Assembly: GCA_964591245.1 (NCBI GenBank)
Contig: CAZPZZ010000026.1
Location: 1-39,405, forward strand
Direction of reading: 5' to 3'
DNA from: CAZPZZ01 sp964591245
GTDB taxonomy: Bacteria; Acidobacteriota; Vicinamibacteria; Vicinamibacterales; UBA8438
Length of the DNA stretch: 39,405 bases
Shown here: positions 23,978 to 32,299 of the stretch, piece after piece
How the letters are laid out: every line of letters begins with the position of its first letter
Position numbering within the stretch: the first letter of the stretch is position 1
Translations under genes and position numbers: made by a program
The notes under the pieces: generated by a model
Told to the model about the DNA's origin: nothing
Databases searched by the model: none
What the model saw: only the letters and a program-made list of their open reading frames with translations

Positions 23978-24964
23978 ATGGAGTACGTGTCACTAGGCGA
24001 TACTGGCGTCAAGGTATCTCGGCTCTGTCTCGGGATGATGACGTATGGCTCTCCCGCTTGGCGGGACTGGGTCTTGCCGGAAGCAGAGGGGTGTCGCTTC
24101 GTTCGCCAGGCCCTGGATCACGGCATCAACTTCTTTGACACGGCCGACATGTACTCGCGGGGAGCAAGCGAAGAGATCCTCGGGCGGGCGATCAAGCAGT
24201 CTGTGTCTCGTGATCAGGTGGTGGTAGCCACGAAAGTGTACTTTCCTATGGGTGATGGGCCCAACGATCGTGGGCTCTCCCGAAAGCACATATTCGACGC
24301 GATCGATGCCTCGCTTTCACGGTTGGGTTTCGATTACGTCGATCTGTACCAAATTCACCGCTACGATCCGGAGACTCCGCTCGAAGAGACACTTAATGCA
24401 CTCAATGATCTGGTGCAGGCTGGCAAGGTGCGATATCTCGGCGCCTCCAGCATGTATGCCTGGCAATTCGCACGGGCACTGCACACGGCCGACCGGCACG
24501 GGTGGGCCAGGTTCGTCACCATGCAGAACCACTACAACCTCGTCTATCGCGAGGAAGAGCGTGAAATGCTCCCGTTGTGTCGCGCCGAGGGCGTTGGGGT
24601 GATACCGTGGAGCCCACTCGCCCGCGGCTTCCTGGCTGGAACGCGCAAATCCGAAGCTGAGGCCTGGGGGACTACGAACAGGGCCAAGACTGACGACTTT
24701 GCCCGACGGCTCTATTTTGGCCAGGGTGATTTTGACATCGTCGAACGTGTGAAAGAGCTCGCGCGGCGGCGCGACGCTACTCCTGCCCAGATCGCTCTTG
24801 CGTGGCTGGTGCAGCAACCGGGGATCGCGGCACCGATCGTCGGTGTTTCGAAATCTGAACAGCTCGACCAGTTAGTCGCTGCGTTGGATATCACGCTGGA
24901 TGACGATGAGTGCGCGTTGCTTGAGGACCTCTACATTCCACATCCCGTGCTCGGCCATGCCTGA
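23978..24964 (+). CDS. Aldo/keto reductase
   Basis: This 328-residue (beta/alpha)8 NADPH oxidoreductase has the full catalytic tetrad: Asp54 and Tyr59 (NFFDTADMYSRG), Lys86 (VVATKVYFP) and His127 (LYQIHRYD). The C-terminal PIVGVSKSEQLDQLVAALD block is the usual NADP-phosphate contact. It resembles the YghZ/YajO-type AKR branch acting on small aldehydes. ATG 23978 is used because the in-frame TTG at 23951 would overlap the SEC-C gene. A short hairpin (ACAGC-GCAT-GCTGT) lies about 20 bp after the stop. Confidence 0.93.
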   Translation: MEYVSLGDTGVKVSRLCLGMMTYGSPAWRDWVLPEAEGCRFVRQALDHGINFFDTADMYSRGASEEILGRAIKQSVSRDQVVVATKVYFPMGDGPNDRGLSRKHIFDAIDASLSRLGFDYVDLYQIHRYDPETPLEETLNALNDLVQAGKVRYLGASSMYAWQFARALHTADRHGWARFVTMQNHYNLVYREEEREMLPLCRAEGVGVIPWSPLARGFLAGTRKSEAEAWGTTNRAKTDDFARRLYFGQGDFDIVERVKELARRRDATPAQIALAWLVQQPGIAAPIVGVSKSEQLDQLVAALDITLDDDECALLEDLYIPHPVLGHA

Positions 24965-25046
24965 GAGGCCGTTCGAGTTCGACAGCGCATGCTGTTGAAA
25001 TAATTCAAAAATTTCTGGTGTCTGGTTCTTAAGAGGAAAGAGTCGG

Positions 25047-25691
25047 TCACGCCTGTGGTGTCCTTGGAGAGGTTCGACCATCGCAGAGCCGGGCCTCGGC
25101 GATGGCGAACGCGACGGTGGTCCGGCCGGGTCGTCCGGTTTCGCGCTGCAGTTCGTCGATGAGTGGTTGCTCTATTGCCTCTAGGTCCACCTGCTGCCGA
25201 GCTGCGTCGATGTCATCAGGGGTGGCATGCGTGAAGCAAAGCGGACAGGCTGGGAGATTGTCCCCGGCGATGCGTACCGGTGGTCCATATGTTCGGCACA
25301 CTACGGGACGCCAGGAATAGACGAGGCAGGCGCCGCTCTCGGGGTCAAGGGCGGGGCAAGGAGCATCCGGGAAAAGATCGTAGTGCTGACGTTCCTCGGT
25401 TTCGTCAAGAAACGTTCCTGTGCGGTGTGAGGGAAATGCGTCGGCCTGGATCTGCGTGGCCGCTGCGGCGCGTTGGCGGACAGCGGTTGCGGTCTCTGGT
25501 TCTGTCTTGACCAGTTGCTGAAGTCCCTGTTGGAGCCGCCAGGCGTCGAGGCGCGTGATGGCGAAGGGACCGAAACAGCAAGGCGTGCAGCCCGCGTGAC
25601 AGGTCAGGTGGTCACGCGCGATGCTCTTGGCTGCAGCCGAGGCTGCGTCGACGATCTGGAGGAGCTGTTGGTCTTGCTCGCCGCGGGACAC
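25047..25691 (-). CDS. YkgJ-type cysteine-cluster protein
   Basis: This 214-residue cytoplasmic protein is rich in patterned cysteines: Cys31, 35, 38 and 39 (CHAGCTPCC), then Cys112, 122 and 132 (APCPALDPESGACLVY, RPVVCRTYG) and Cys149/152 (ACPLC). This is the YkgJ/CxxCxxCC family, thought to bind zinc or an iron-sulfur cluster; the biochemical role is unknown. The start is GTG at 25691; the ATG overlapping it is out of frame, and a stop lies four codons upstream. Its 3' end faces the aldo/keto reductase. Confidence 0.82.
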   Translation of the reverse strand: MSRGEQDQQLLQIVDAASAAAKSIARDHLTCHAGCTPCCFGPFAITRLDAWRLQQGLQQLVKTEPETATAVRQRAAAATQIQADAFPSHRTGTFLDETEERQHYDLFPDAPCPALDPESGACLVYSWRPVVCRTYGPPVRIAGDNLPACPLCFTHATPDDIDAARQQVDLEAIEQPLIDELQRETGRPGRTTVAFAIAEARLCDGRTSPRTPQA

Positions 25692-26071
25692 ATGATCAGT
25701 CTATCAGTGGGTTCCGATGAGAACCATGCACCGTAGTGACGGGGCTTTGTGTAAGAATGGCGTTTTCGAATCTCGACTGTGGTGTAGTAATGGGAGTTCT
25801 TGTGTCGCGTGCTTTTGACGCAGAGCTGCGGTTCCTCTTCGCGGCTCGGGTGCATGCGATCAAGATGTATCGGGCGGACATGAGTGACAAGGCCCGGAAA
25901 CGCCAGAGCCCGCAGGTTTGGTGTCTGTCGTCAAAGGGCGTAGCTGTCTGGTCTCGCCGTTTGCCTGTCGTGTTGACCAGGCAGTGGCGGTGAACGAGAG
26001 GCGTTCATCAACGTGGGTCGGCTGTGGCTCACTGTGGTGGGGTCAGAGCAGGGGAGACAGGGACAGGAACG
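25692..26071. other. 380-bp region without a supported gene
   Basis: Open frames on both strands are short and not protein-like, with no ribosome site or recognisable family. The stretch presumably holds promoters for the divergent YkgJ-type gene and the small secreted protein. Nothing else stands out. Confidence 0.4.
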
Positions 26072-26446
26072 ATGAGACGGATAGGTTTAGTGATCGCTCT
26101 TATGACAGCACTGGTTGCGGGTAGCGCGCTGGGACAGGCGCAGGGTGGGGTAAGCGGCGATTGGGAGATGCGGCTGCATACGCAAACCGGAATTACCACT
26201 TGGCAGGCTCAGTTTGAGCAAGCTGGCGACCAGCTCGGAGGCGAGATCGACCTCGGCGACAACGAAGTGCTGTCTGTGGATGGGACCGTCGAGGGCGCCA
26301 CGTTGAAGTTTGTTATCGTCGTGCCTGACCTTGATGGCGATCAGCCGATCAACTTTGAAGGTGAGTTGACCGGCGACACGATCCAGGGCACCGATGGGAG
26401 CTTTAGCTGGTATGGCACGGGGAACTGGGACGCCACGCGGAAGTAA
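26072..26446 (+). CDS. Small secreted beta-rich protein
   Basis: This 124-residue protein has a signal peptide (MRRIGLVIALMTALVAGSAL, cleavage near residues 20-24) and a compact beta domain of about 100 residues. The pattern GDWEMRLHTQTGITTWQAQF, GDQLGGEIDLG, GTVEGATLKFVIVV and FEGELTGDTIQGTDGSFSW resembles the lipocalin-like 'GxWel...tp.G...l.l...gg.ltGt' domain often attached to amidohydrolases and found alone in soil and marine bacteria. No catalytic residues are seen. ATG 26072 follows a GACAGG ribosome-like sequence. It precedes the large propeller protein by 128 bp and may share its transcript. Confidence 0.7.
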   Translation: MRRIGLVIALMTALVAGSALGQAQGGVSGDWEMRLHTQTGITTWQAQFEQAGDQLGGEIDLGDNEVLSVDGTVEGATLKFVIVVPDLDGDQPINFEGELTGDTIQGTDGSFSWYGTGNWDATRK

Positions 26447-26574
26447 CAAGTTTTTGAGGTTTTCAGTGTTGGGTGTTGGTGCAATCGTGTTGTTGGATGC
26501 GTCGCTCCGTGGCGTCTCCGGCATCAGGCGGCGCCCGACGAGGTCGCGCTTCACGTATGGGAACGGATGACACC

Positions 26575-28755
26575 ATGAAAATGAAGAATCACCGGTTCTG
26601 TGTCGTAGCGATGGTATGTGCGGCTGCCCTCGTTTGGGTGACTGCGCCGGGACTTGCTCAAGAGCGAGACATCAGTGGCGCGGTTGTCAGCTCGGACGGG
26701 CCGGAAGTAGGAGTGTGGGTCATTGCCGAAACGACCGACCTGCCGACGAAGTTCATCAGGAGCGTGGTTACTACTGAGGATGGTCGCTATCTCATTCCTG
26801 ATCTGCCGGATGCGACCTACAAGGTGTGGGTACGAGGCTATGGGCTCGTTGACTCCGCCGGGGTCATGGCGGAACCGGGTGGCACGCTCGATCTCGAGGC
26901 GGTGGTGGCGCCCACGGCCGCTGATGCTGCAAAGATCTACCCCGCAAACTACTGGTACTCGTTGCTAGAGCCGCCGACCCCTGACGAGTTTCCAGGCACG
27001 GGCGAGGCTGGGAACGGTATTGCGACGACCCTGCAGCACCAGGACCAGTGGATTGATGTTCAGAAACAGGGCTGCATGCTCTGTCATCAGCTGGGGAACC
27101 GTATCATTCGGGAGATCGACAACCTTGGCCAATTCGATTCCAGCCTTGCCGCGTGGGACCATCGTGTCCAGATGGGGCAGCGCGGGTCTCAGATGACCAA
27201 CGTCATGAATCGGTTTGGCCGCCAGCGAGGATTACGGATGTTCGCCGAATGGAGTGACCGGATCGCGGCCGGTACCGTCCCGGAGACCCCACCTCGCCCA
27301 CAAGGTACTGAACGCAATGTGGTCGTCTCGATCTGGGAGTGGGGTACCGAGATCGACTATATCCACGACGAAATCGTCACGGACAAGCGCAATCCGAGGG
27401 TCAATGCGAACGGCCCGGTCTACGGCGTCAATATTTCGAACGACGAGTTGGCCATTCTTGATCCGGTAACCAGCCAGGCGTCGAACCTTGAGGTGCCGTT
27501 GCGCGTGGATCCGAATACGGTGCCAGGGATGATTGCGCGCTCCATGCCGGCGCCGTCCAGGTTCTTCGGCGATGAGTTGATCTGGAATGATCCCGCAAAC
27601 CCGCACAATCCGATGATGGACCAGAAGGGGCGCGTGTGGATGACCTCCGCCATCCGGTACCGCGCCAATCCAGATTACTGCCGGGACGGGTCAGACAATG
27701 CGTATGCACAGTATTTTCCGCTCGATAATGGGTTCCGGTCGGCTGTGTATTATGACCCTGAAGCGGAAGAGTTTGTGATGGTTGATACCTGTTTCGGTAC
27801 CCACCATTTGCAGTTTGCCGAAGATGAGAGCAATACGCTGTATTTCAGTGGTGGAGGACAGGTCATCGGTTGGTTGGATACGGCGATCTGGGACGAGACG
27901 GGTGACGAGGTCGCAGCACAGGGGTGGTGCCCGACGGTGCTCGATACGAATGGTGATGGGGTGATTACAAAGCCCTGGAACGAGCCGCCCCGGCGCGGTG
28001 AGCCGGACTCTCGAGATCCGCAACTGGATACCCGCGTGGTGATCGGCAGTTACGGCGTGATCGGTGATCCCACCGATCACAAGGCTGTGTGGATCAGTTC
28101 GAATCGATTCCCTGGACGTCTGGCCCGTTTGCATGTGGGAAACAATCCGCCAGAGACCTGTGTCACCGAAATGTATGAGGTGCCGTCGGTGCTTGATCCC
28201 AATGTGCCGAAGGAGAAAACTGGTTTCGGAGCTCGTGGCATTGACATCGATCGTCAGGGTGTCATCTGGACCGCATTATCCGGGAGTAGTCATTTCGCGA
28301 GCTTCGATCGATCACAGTGTTCAGTCCATGGCGGGCCGGCGACGGCCGAGGGGCGGCATTGCGTGGATGGATGGACGTTGTATCCGACGCCCGGGCCAGT
28401 TGTGCCTGGGACGGATCCTCCGGTGCGTGCCGACTATCACTACTACAACTGGGTGGATCAGTGGAACACGCTTGGGTTAGGGGTCGACGTGCCGATCGCC
28501 ACTGGTTCAAATTCAGATTCTTTGCTGGCTCTCGATCCTGAGACGTCGGAGTGGACGGTCTTACGGGTACCGTACCCTCAGGGATTTTTCACGCGAGGGT
28601 TAGATGGTCGTATCGATGATCCGGACGCGGGCTGGAAAGGGCGTGGGGTCTGGGCGACGTACGGGGAAGCGGCAACCTGGCACATTGAAGGTGGTCAGGG
28701 CGTGAAGCCCGGGATCGTGAAGTTTCAGGTACGGCCTGACCCGCTCGCGAACTAG
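26575..28755 (+). CDS. Exported regulatory-domain/beta-propeller protein with a CMLCH haem motif
   Basis: This 726-residue protein has a signal peptide (MKMKNHRFCVVAMVCAAALV, cleavage near 29). A carboxypeptidase-regulatory-like beta sandwich follows at about 31-113 (VVTTEDGRYLIPDLPDATYK). Next is a helical part with one c-type haem motif, CMLCH (Cys167, Cys170, His171), and several methionines that could be the second ligand (for example in QMGQRGSQMTNVMNRFG). A long C-terminal part (about 260-726) shows repeated strands such as MMDQKGRVWMTSAIR, GIDIDRQGVIWTALSG and LLALDPETSEWTVLR, resembling streptogramin-lyase-type beta-propellers. It is probably a periplasmic redox or binding protein; no enzyme activity can be assigned. 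ATG 26557 is an alternative start. It precedes the MoxR/VWA cluster. Confidence 0.75.
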   Translation: MKMKNHRFCVVAMVCAAALVWVTAPGLAQERDISGAVVSSDGPEVGVWVIAETTDLPTKFIRSVVTTEDGRYLIPDLPDATYKVWVRGYGLVDSAGVMAEPGGTLDLEAVVAPTAADAAKIYPANYWYSLLEPPTPDEFPGTGEAGNGIATTLQHQDQWIDVQKQGCMLCHQLGNRIIREIDNLGQFDSSLAAWDHRVQMGQRGSQMTNVMNRFGRQRGLRMFAEWSDRIAAGTVPETPPRPQGTERNVVVSIWEWGTEIDYIHDEIVTDKRNPRVNANGPVYGVNISNDELAILDPVTSQASNLEVPLRVDPNTVPGMIARSMPAPSRFFGDELIWNDPANPHNPMMDQKGRVWMTSAIRYRANPDYCRDGSDNAYAQYFPLDNGFRSAVYYDPEAEEFVMVDTCFGTHHLQFAEDESNTLYFSGGGQVIGWLDTAIWDETGDEVAAQGWCPTVLDTNGDGVITKPWNEPPRRGEPDSRDPQLDTRVVIGSYGVIGDPTDHKAVWISSNRFPGRLARLHVGNNPPETCVTEMYEVPSVLDPNVPKEKTGFGARGIDIDRQGVIWTALSGSSHFASFDRSQCSVHGGPATAEGRHCVDGWTLYPTPGPVVPGTDPPVRADYHYYNWVDQWNTLGLGVDVPIATGSNSDSLLALDPETSEWTVLRVPYPQGFFTRGLDGRIDDPDAGWKGRGVWATYGEAATWHIEGGQGVKPGIVKFQVRPDPLAN

Positions 28756-29138
28756 GTTCGGGGGCTGCCGAAGAGGAACGAGCTCGATGTAGCGCACCGC
28801 ACACGGTGGATTCGACCACCTGCTTTGACGTTGCAACCAGGCTGCCGACGAGCGCCCGCCGGGTATGGTGAATGCGTGATTTTGGCCTGTGGATATATCC
28901 AGATGTGGTGTCGTTGACGGCCGTGTTCGGGGGCGGATGACTCAGTGTTGCTGGCAGTCTTTCGGTAATCCACCTTGACGCAGCGAAGCGGCGCGGAGAA
29001 ACTGTAGCGCATCATGGATGCGCGGCAAGGCTGCCTGCGGCTCGAATTGGGCGCTGTGCAGCGCTCGTGTCAGCGCCAGGTCGTATGTGCAAAGGGGTTG
29101 GAAGCTTAGCCCCCTCCCAATAGAGACTAAGGAGTTTC
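28756..29138. other. 383-bp leader region upstream of the MoxR/VWA cluster
   Basis: No gene is supported. A perfect 7-bp hairpin with a three-base loop, GCGCATC-ATG-GATGCGC, lies at 29007-29023. An AAGGAG ribosome site sits just before the ATG at 29139. The region probably carries the cluster promoter and a structured leader; I could not define -35/-10 boxes with confidence. Confidence 0.4.
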
Positions 29139-30254
29139 ATGGCCGTTCAACCCACACGCACCATCGACTTCGACCGGGCCAACGAGGTGGTCCAGCGTTT
29201 CCAGAAGGAGTCGACCAAGTGGCTCTATGGTCTCGATGACGCTGCTCGCATCCTCTCGTGGGCGTTCTTCACGCTGTTGCCGTATACCGATAAGCTGAGC
29301 CAGAGCAAGCTGCTCAGGCAACCCCATGTCATGTTTCGCGGCCCGACTGGTACGGGCAAGACTGACCTTGTCAGTGCCTGTGCCATGGCGATTGACGCTA
29401 AGTTTGAGCGGATCCAGGGACTTCCGACGTATATGCCGGAAGACATACTCGGATACGAGACGATCGTTGAGCAAAAGGACGGCTCGCGGAAGCTCGTTTT
29501 CAAGCCGGGGAAGTTGATGGCGCACATCGTGCTCATCGACGAGGATAACCGTTTGTCAGGGAAGACGAAGGCTGCTGTCCTCGAGGGGATGGAGGAGAGT
29601 TCGGCTACCTTGAGTTCGGACTACGGGAATCTGGCCGAAGGCAAGATGTTGCCACTGTTTCCGCTCTCTGGCGATTTCAGTGACATCACTGGGCCGCGGT
29701 TCTTCATGGTCATTTGCACCGAGAACATCTTCGGTGAAGAAGAGGGAACCTTTGCCAACCCGGTGGCACAGCTCGACCGGACTACGATCTCCATCAATAT
29801 GATGGATCCCGAAAAAGAAGAGGACGAATACAACATCACCGCGGGCAATGTGGTGGGTCGAAAGGTGGAGAAGCTCACCGATCTGTATGAGGTTCTCGAT
29901 ATCGCGCGCTATATCTACGACAACGTCAAGATGTCGGAATATGGCGCGCAATATAAGGTGCGGCTTATCCGGAATACGCGCCCCCATCGAGTGCAGGGGC
30001 GCGCCGCGCGGGCCGTCAAGGAGTACATCCGAGTAGGGATCTCGCCCCGCGTCCACTTCCACCTCGAGGCGGTTGCCCGGACGTTCGCGTTTTTCAATGG
30101 TGACTTGCAGGTGACCCCGGATCACATTAAGGCGGTAGCGGGTCCTGTCCTGGCTCACCGGCTCGTGCTCCGGGAAGGTATGGAGTTCTCTGTCGACAAG
30201 GACGAGCTTCTCCAGCAAATCGTGCAGGACATGGAGGTCCCGCCTTGGAAGTAG
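29139..30254 (+). CDS. MoxR-family AAA+ ATPase (MxaR-like)
   Basis: This 371-residue AAA+ ATPase has Walker A at residues 68-75 (GPTGTGKT), Walker B at about 130-136 (HIVLIDED) and the following NRLSGKTKAAVLEGMEE. MoxR ATPases act as chaperones with VWA proteins to mature or insert metal into client enzymes; in methylotrophs MxaR is needed for methanol dehydrogenase. Here Walker B reads DEDNR where most MoxR proteins have DEINR. A strong AAGGAG precedes the ATG. It is the first gene of a six-gene set in the mxaR-S-A-C-K-L order and overlaps the next gene by 10 bp. Confidence 0.9.
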   Translation: MAVQPTRTIDFDRANEVVQRFQKESTKWLYGLDDAARILSWAFFTLLPYTDKLSQSKLLRQPHVMFRGPTGTGKTDLVSACAMAIDAKFERIQGLPTYMPEDILGYETIVEQKDGSRKLVFKPGKLMAHIVLIDEDNRLSGKTKAAVLEGMEESSATLSSDYGNLAEGKMLPLFPLSGDFSDITGPRFFMVICTENIFGEEEGTFANPVAQLDRTTISINMMDPEKEEDEYNITAGNVVGRKVEKLTDLYEVLDIARYIYDNVKMSEYGAQYKVRLIRNTRPHRVQGRAARAVKEYIRVGISPRVHFHLEAVARTFAFFNGDLQVTPDHIKAVAGPVLAHRLVLREGMEFSVDKDELLQQIVQDMEVPPWK

Positions 30255-31162
30255 AGGAGGTCTATGCTCGCTTCCGTGATATCAAGCATGGGATCCGGTC
30301 GCGAAAGCCCTCTACAAGTATCCATTTCGGCGAGCACAAGAGCGGGTTCAAGGGCGCTGGCTACGACATTGTCGGCGTTGACCAGTGGCGTCCTGGCCAA
30401 CCGTTGAAGGACGTGGCCTGGAGTCTGAGTATGCGCACCTATCCGGAAAAGCTGTTCCGGATCGAGCGCATGGAGCCCAAGGAACTCCGGACGCTGATTG
30501 TGTGCGATCTGTCCTACTCCACGTTGTTCCAGGTGGAACGGGAATCGACCAAAGCGCTGCTGATGCTCGATCTTCTGGGGAATATTGGGTTGACGCGTGC
30601 GAACGTTCGTGATCCGGTGGGTTTACTCGGCTATTCGGACCGGATCGAGTTGTATATGCGGCCGAAGCTCGGGACCTCGCAGGTCTTCCACATGGCCCAC
30701 AAGATCTTCGAGAAGCTGGAGTTGGAGCGGGAGTTCCCCAACCGGCGTTCGGCGAAACTCGAAGTGGCGATGGACTTCATGCTGGCGCGCTTGAAGATGC
30801 GCCACTCGATCATCGTGCTGACCGATCTCGTTGACTGGGTCAATGATCACGAGTCCATAGATTTCAAACGGCTCGGCACACTGGCCGCGAAGCACGATAT
30901 GATCGTCATCATCCTGGACGACCCGAATGAGTTTCAGGTCAAGAGCCGTCTGGGGTATATCCGGATCTCTGACATGGAAACGGGCAAGCAGACTGTCATC
31001 TCTGCCCGTAAGGCGCGCGCGATCAGACAGGGGATCGAAGAGTCACGAGAGTCGCTGCAGTACAAGTTAAAGTATCAGGCTGGTATCGATTCCGTAGTGC
31101 TGACGCCAGACAACCATATCGAGGAGCTGCCGAAGTTCCTGATCTCTCGCACCGCTCGCTGA
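30245..31162 (+). CDS. DUF58 VWA-like protein (MxaS-like)
   Basis: This 305-residue protein has the DUF58 signature region at about 36-75 (GYDIVGVDQWRPGQPLKDVA, followed by WSLSMRTYPEKLFRIE) and a VWA-like domain with a MIDAS at Asp88-Ser90-Ser92 (VCDLSYSTL), plus IIVLTDLVDWVNDHE. DUF58 proteins are the regular partners of MoxR ATPases. The start is TTG 30245: the in-frame codons after it give normal DUF58 sequence, a GGAGG lies about 7 bp upstream inside moxR, and the nearby ATG is out of frame. No transmembrane segment is seen. The 10-bp overlap with moxR implies coupled translation. Confidence 0.86.
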   Translation: MEVEEVYARFRDIKHGIRSRKPSTSIHFGEHKSGFKGAGYDIVGVDQWRPGQPLKDVAWSLSMRTYPEKLFRIERMEPKELRTLIVCDLSYSTLFQVERESTKALLMLDLLGNIGLTRANVRDPVGLLGYSDRIELYMRPKLGTSQVFHMAHKIFEKLELEREFPNRRSAKLEVAMDFMLARLKMRHSIIVLTDLVDWVNDHESIDFKRLGTLAAKHDMIVIILDDPNEFQVKSRLGYIRISDMETGKQTVISARKARAIRQGIEESRESLQYKLKYQAGIDSVVLTPDNHIEELPKFLISRTAR

Positions 31163-31191
31163 TTGATTGGCGAGGGTGTTCGCCGGTAAAC

Positions 31192-32295
31192 ATGACCCGA
31201 CTATCTACTATCGTCGTCCTCAGCCTTTTGTTGTTCGGCTCTGAGATCGTCGTCTCAGTCCAGGAAATGCCTCCGGAAATGGGGGCGCTGGGCCCGGTAA
31301 GCGTGGAGACACTGGAGCTTGAGCCGACCGTCGTCAAGACCGGAGATCTGATAACGCAGCGTTACCGGCTGCGTTACCCGGACCTGATATCGGAAGGGCA
31401 GGAGATCATCGTTCTCGAAGACCGGGTGGCGCCAGAGGCTTTGCCTGTACACCCTTTCGAGGCCGTCTCCCTCACGGTGGAGAAGGGCCGCGTCGATGAT
31501 GAGCACATCTGGGATTTTATCTACGGGTTCAGGCTTGTGGATCCAAATAAGATGACCTATGCGCTCCCGAATTTTAGCTTTTACTACTTGATTCGGGATC
31601 TCGGCGAGAATATCGAAGACGCTGAGGTGCAGCAGATCGATGGTGGTCAAGGGTTGGTTCGCTACATCACGTCGATCACCGACGAACCGTTGTTGGACAT
31701 CCGCGACACTATCGAGTTGGGTACTTTCGCGGGGCGAGCGACGGTTTTCCGTACACTCGCGTGGTCAGTGGCTCCGCTACCGTTACTCGCTTGGCTTGTG
31801 TTGCTGGTGCGCTCAGCTCGGAAGCCCAAGATAGTCTCGCTTGAAAAGCAGCAGGAGGCTGACGAACTGGCCCGGATCGAGGCGCAGATTCCTGTTCCTC
31901 CGTCCATCTGGGAGGCCAGGCGTGCGGTGAATCGCGAGGTGTCGCTTTTACGGAGATTGCCGGCTGACGCCGCCGCCGAACACCGGTTGGCCCTCGAGCG
32001 AGATCTGGTCCTGGTGCTGCGCGATTATCTGAGAGCTGACTTGCCAGACCTACACCCCGGAGACACCGCGATCGACATGCAGCAGTATGTCGAGGGTCTT
32101 GAAGATGGGGACCGGAAAGAGTCACTTCGTGTGCTCGCTGGCCGGCTTGTCGTGTACCAACAGGCATTGGAAGTTGGGGAGCCGAGTCAGCTCGGGCAGC
32201 CTGCAGATGAGGCCCAGATGCTTGCGGTAGCACTCTCGCAGTTGCGACCGCATGTGCGTATGCTTAACAGTCTCAAACGATTGGTAGGGGCGTGA
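31192..32295 (+). CDS. Membrane-anchored beta-domain protein (MxaA/BatD-like position)
   Basis: This 367-residue protein has an N-terminal signal sequence (MTRLSTIVVLSLLLFGSEIV) and an extracytoplasmic beta domain at about 35-170 (LEPTVVKTGDLITQRYRLRY, IWDFIYGFRLVDPNKMTYAL). One transmembrane helix follows at about 187-207, then a helical cytoplasmic tail of about 160 residues. This layout matches MxaA of the methanol dehydrogenase maturation cluster and, more loosely, BatD proteins of the Bat cluster. I identify it by layout and position rather than strong motifs. It lies 29 bp after the DUF58 gene and 4 bp before the first VWA gene. Confidence 0.65.
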   Translation: MTRLSTIVVLSLLLFGSEIVVSVQEMPPEMGALGPVSVETLELEPTVVKTGDLITQRYRLRYPDLISEGQEIIVLEDRVAPEALPVHPFEAVSLTVEKGRVDDEHIWDFIYGFRLVDPNKMTYALPNFSFYYLIRDLGENIEDAEVQQIDGGQGLVRYITSITDEPLLDIRDTIELGTFAGRATVFRTLAWSVAPLPLLAWLVLLVRSARKPKIVSLEKQQEADELARIEAQIPVPPSIWEARRAVNREVSLLRRLPADAAAEHRLALERDLVLVLRDYLRADLPDLHPGDTAIDMQQYVEGLEDGDRKESLRVLAGRLVVYQQALEVGEPSQLGQPADEAQMLAVALSQLRPHVRMLNSLKRLVGA

Positions 32296-32299
32296 TGCT

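Noticed and set aside
25736..25993. 85-codon plus-strand open frame before the small secreted protein
   Set aside because: Weak start context, basic and Trp-rich tail typical of random GC-rich frames, no family similarity that I can see.
28810..28830. tRNA-like T-arm (GGTGG-ATTCGAC-CACC)
   Set aside because: The loop does not have the TTC-purine start in the right place, and no acceptor, D or anticodon arm can be drawn around it.
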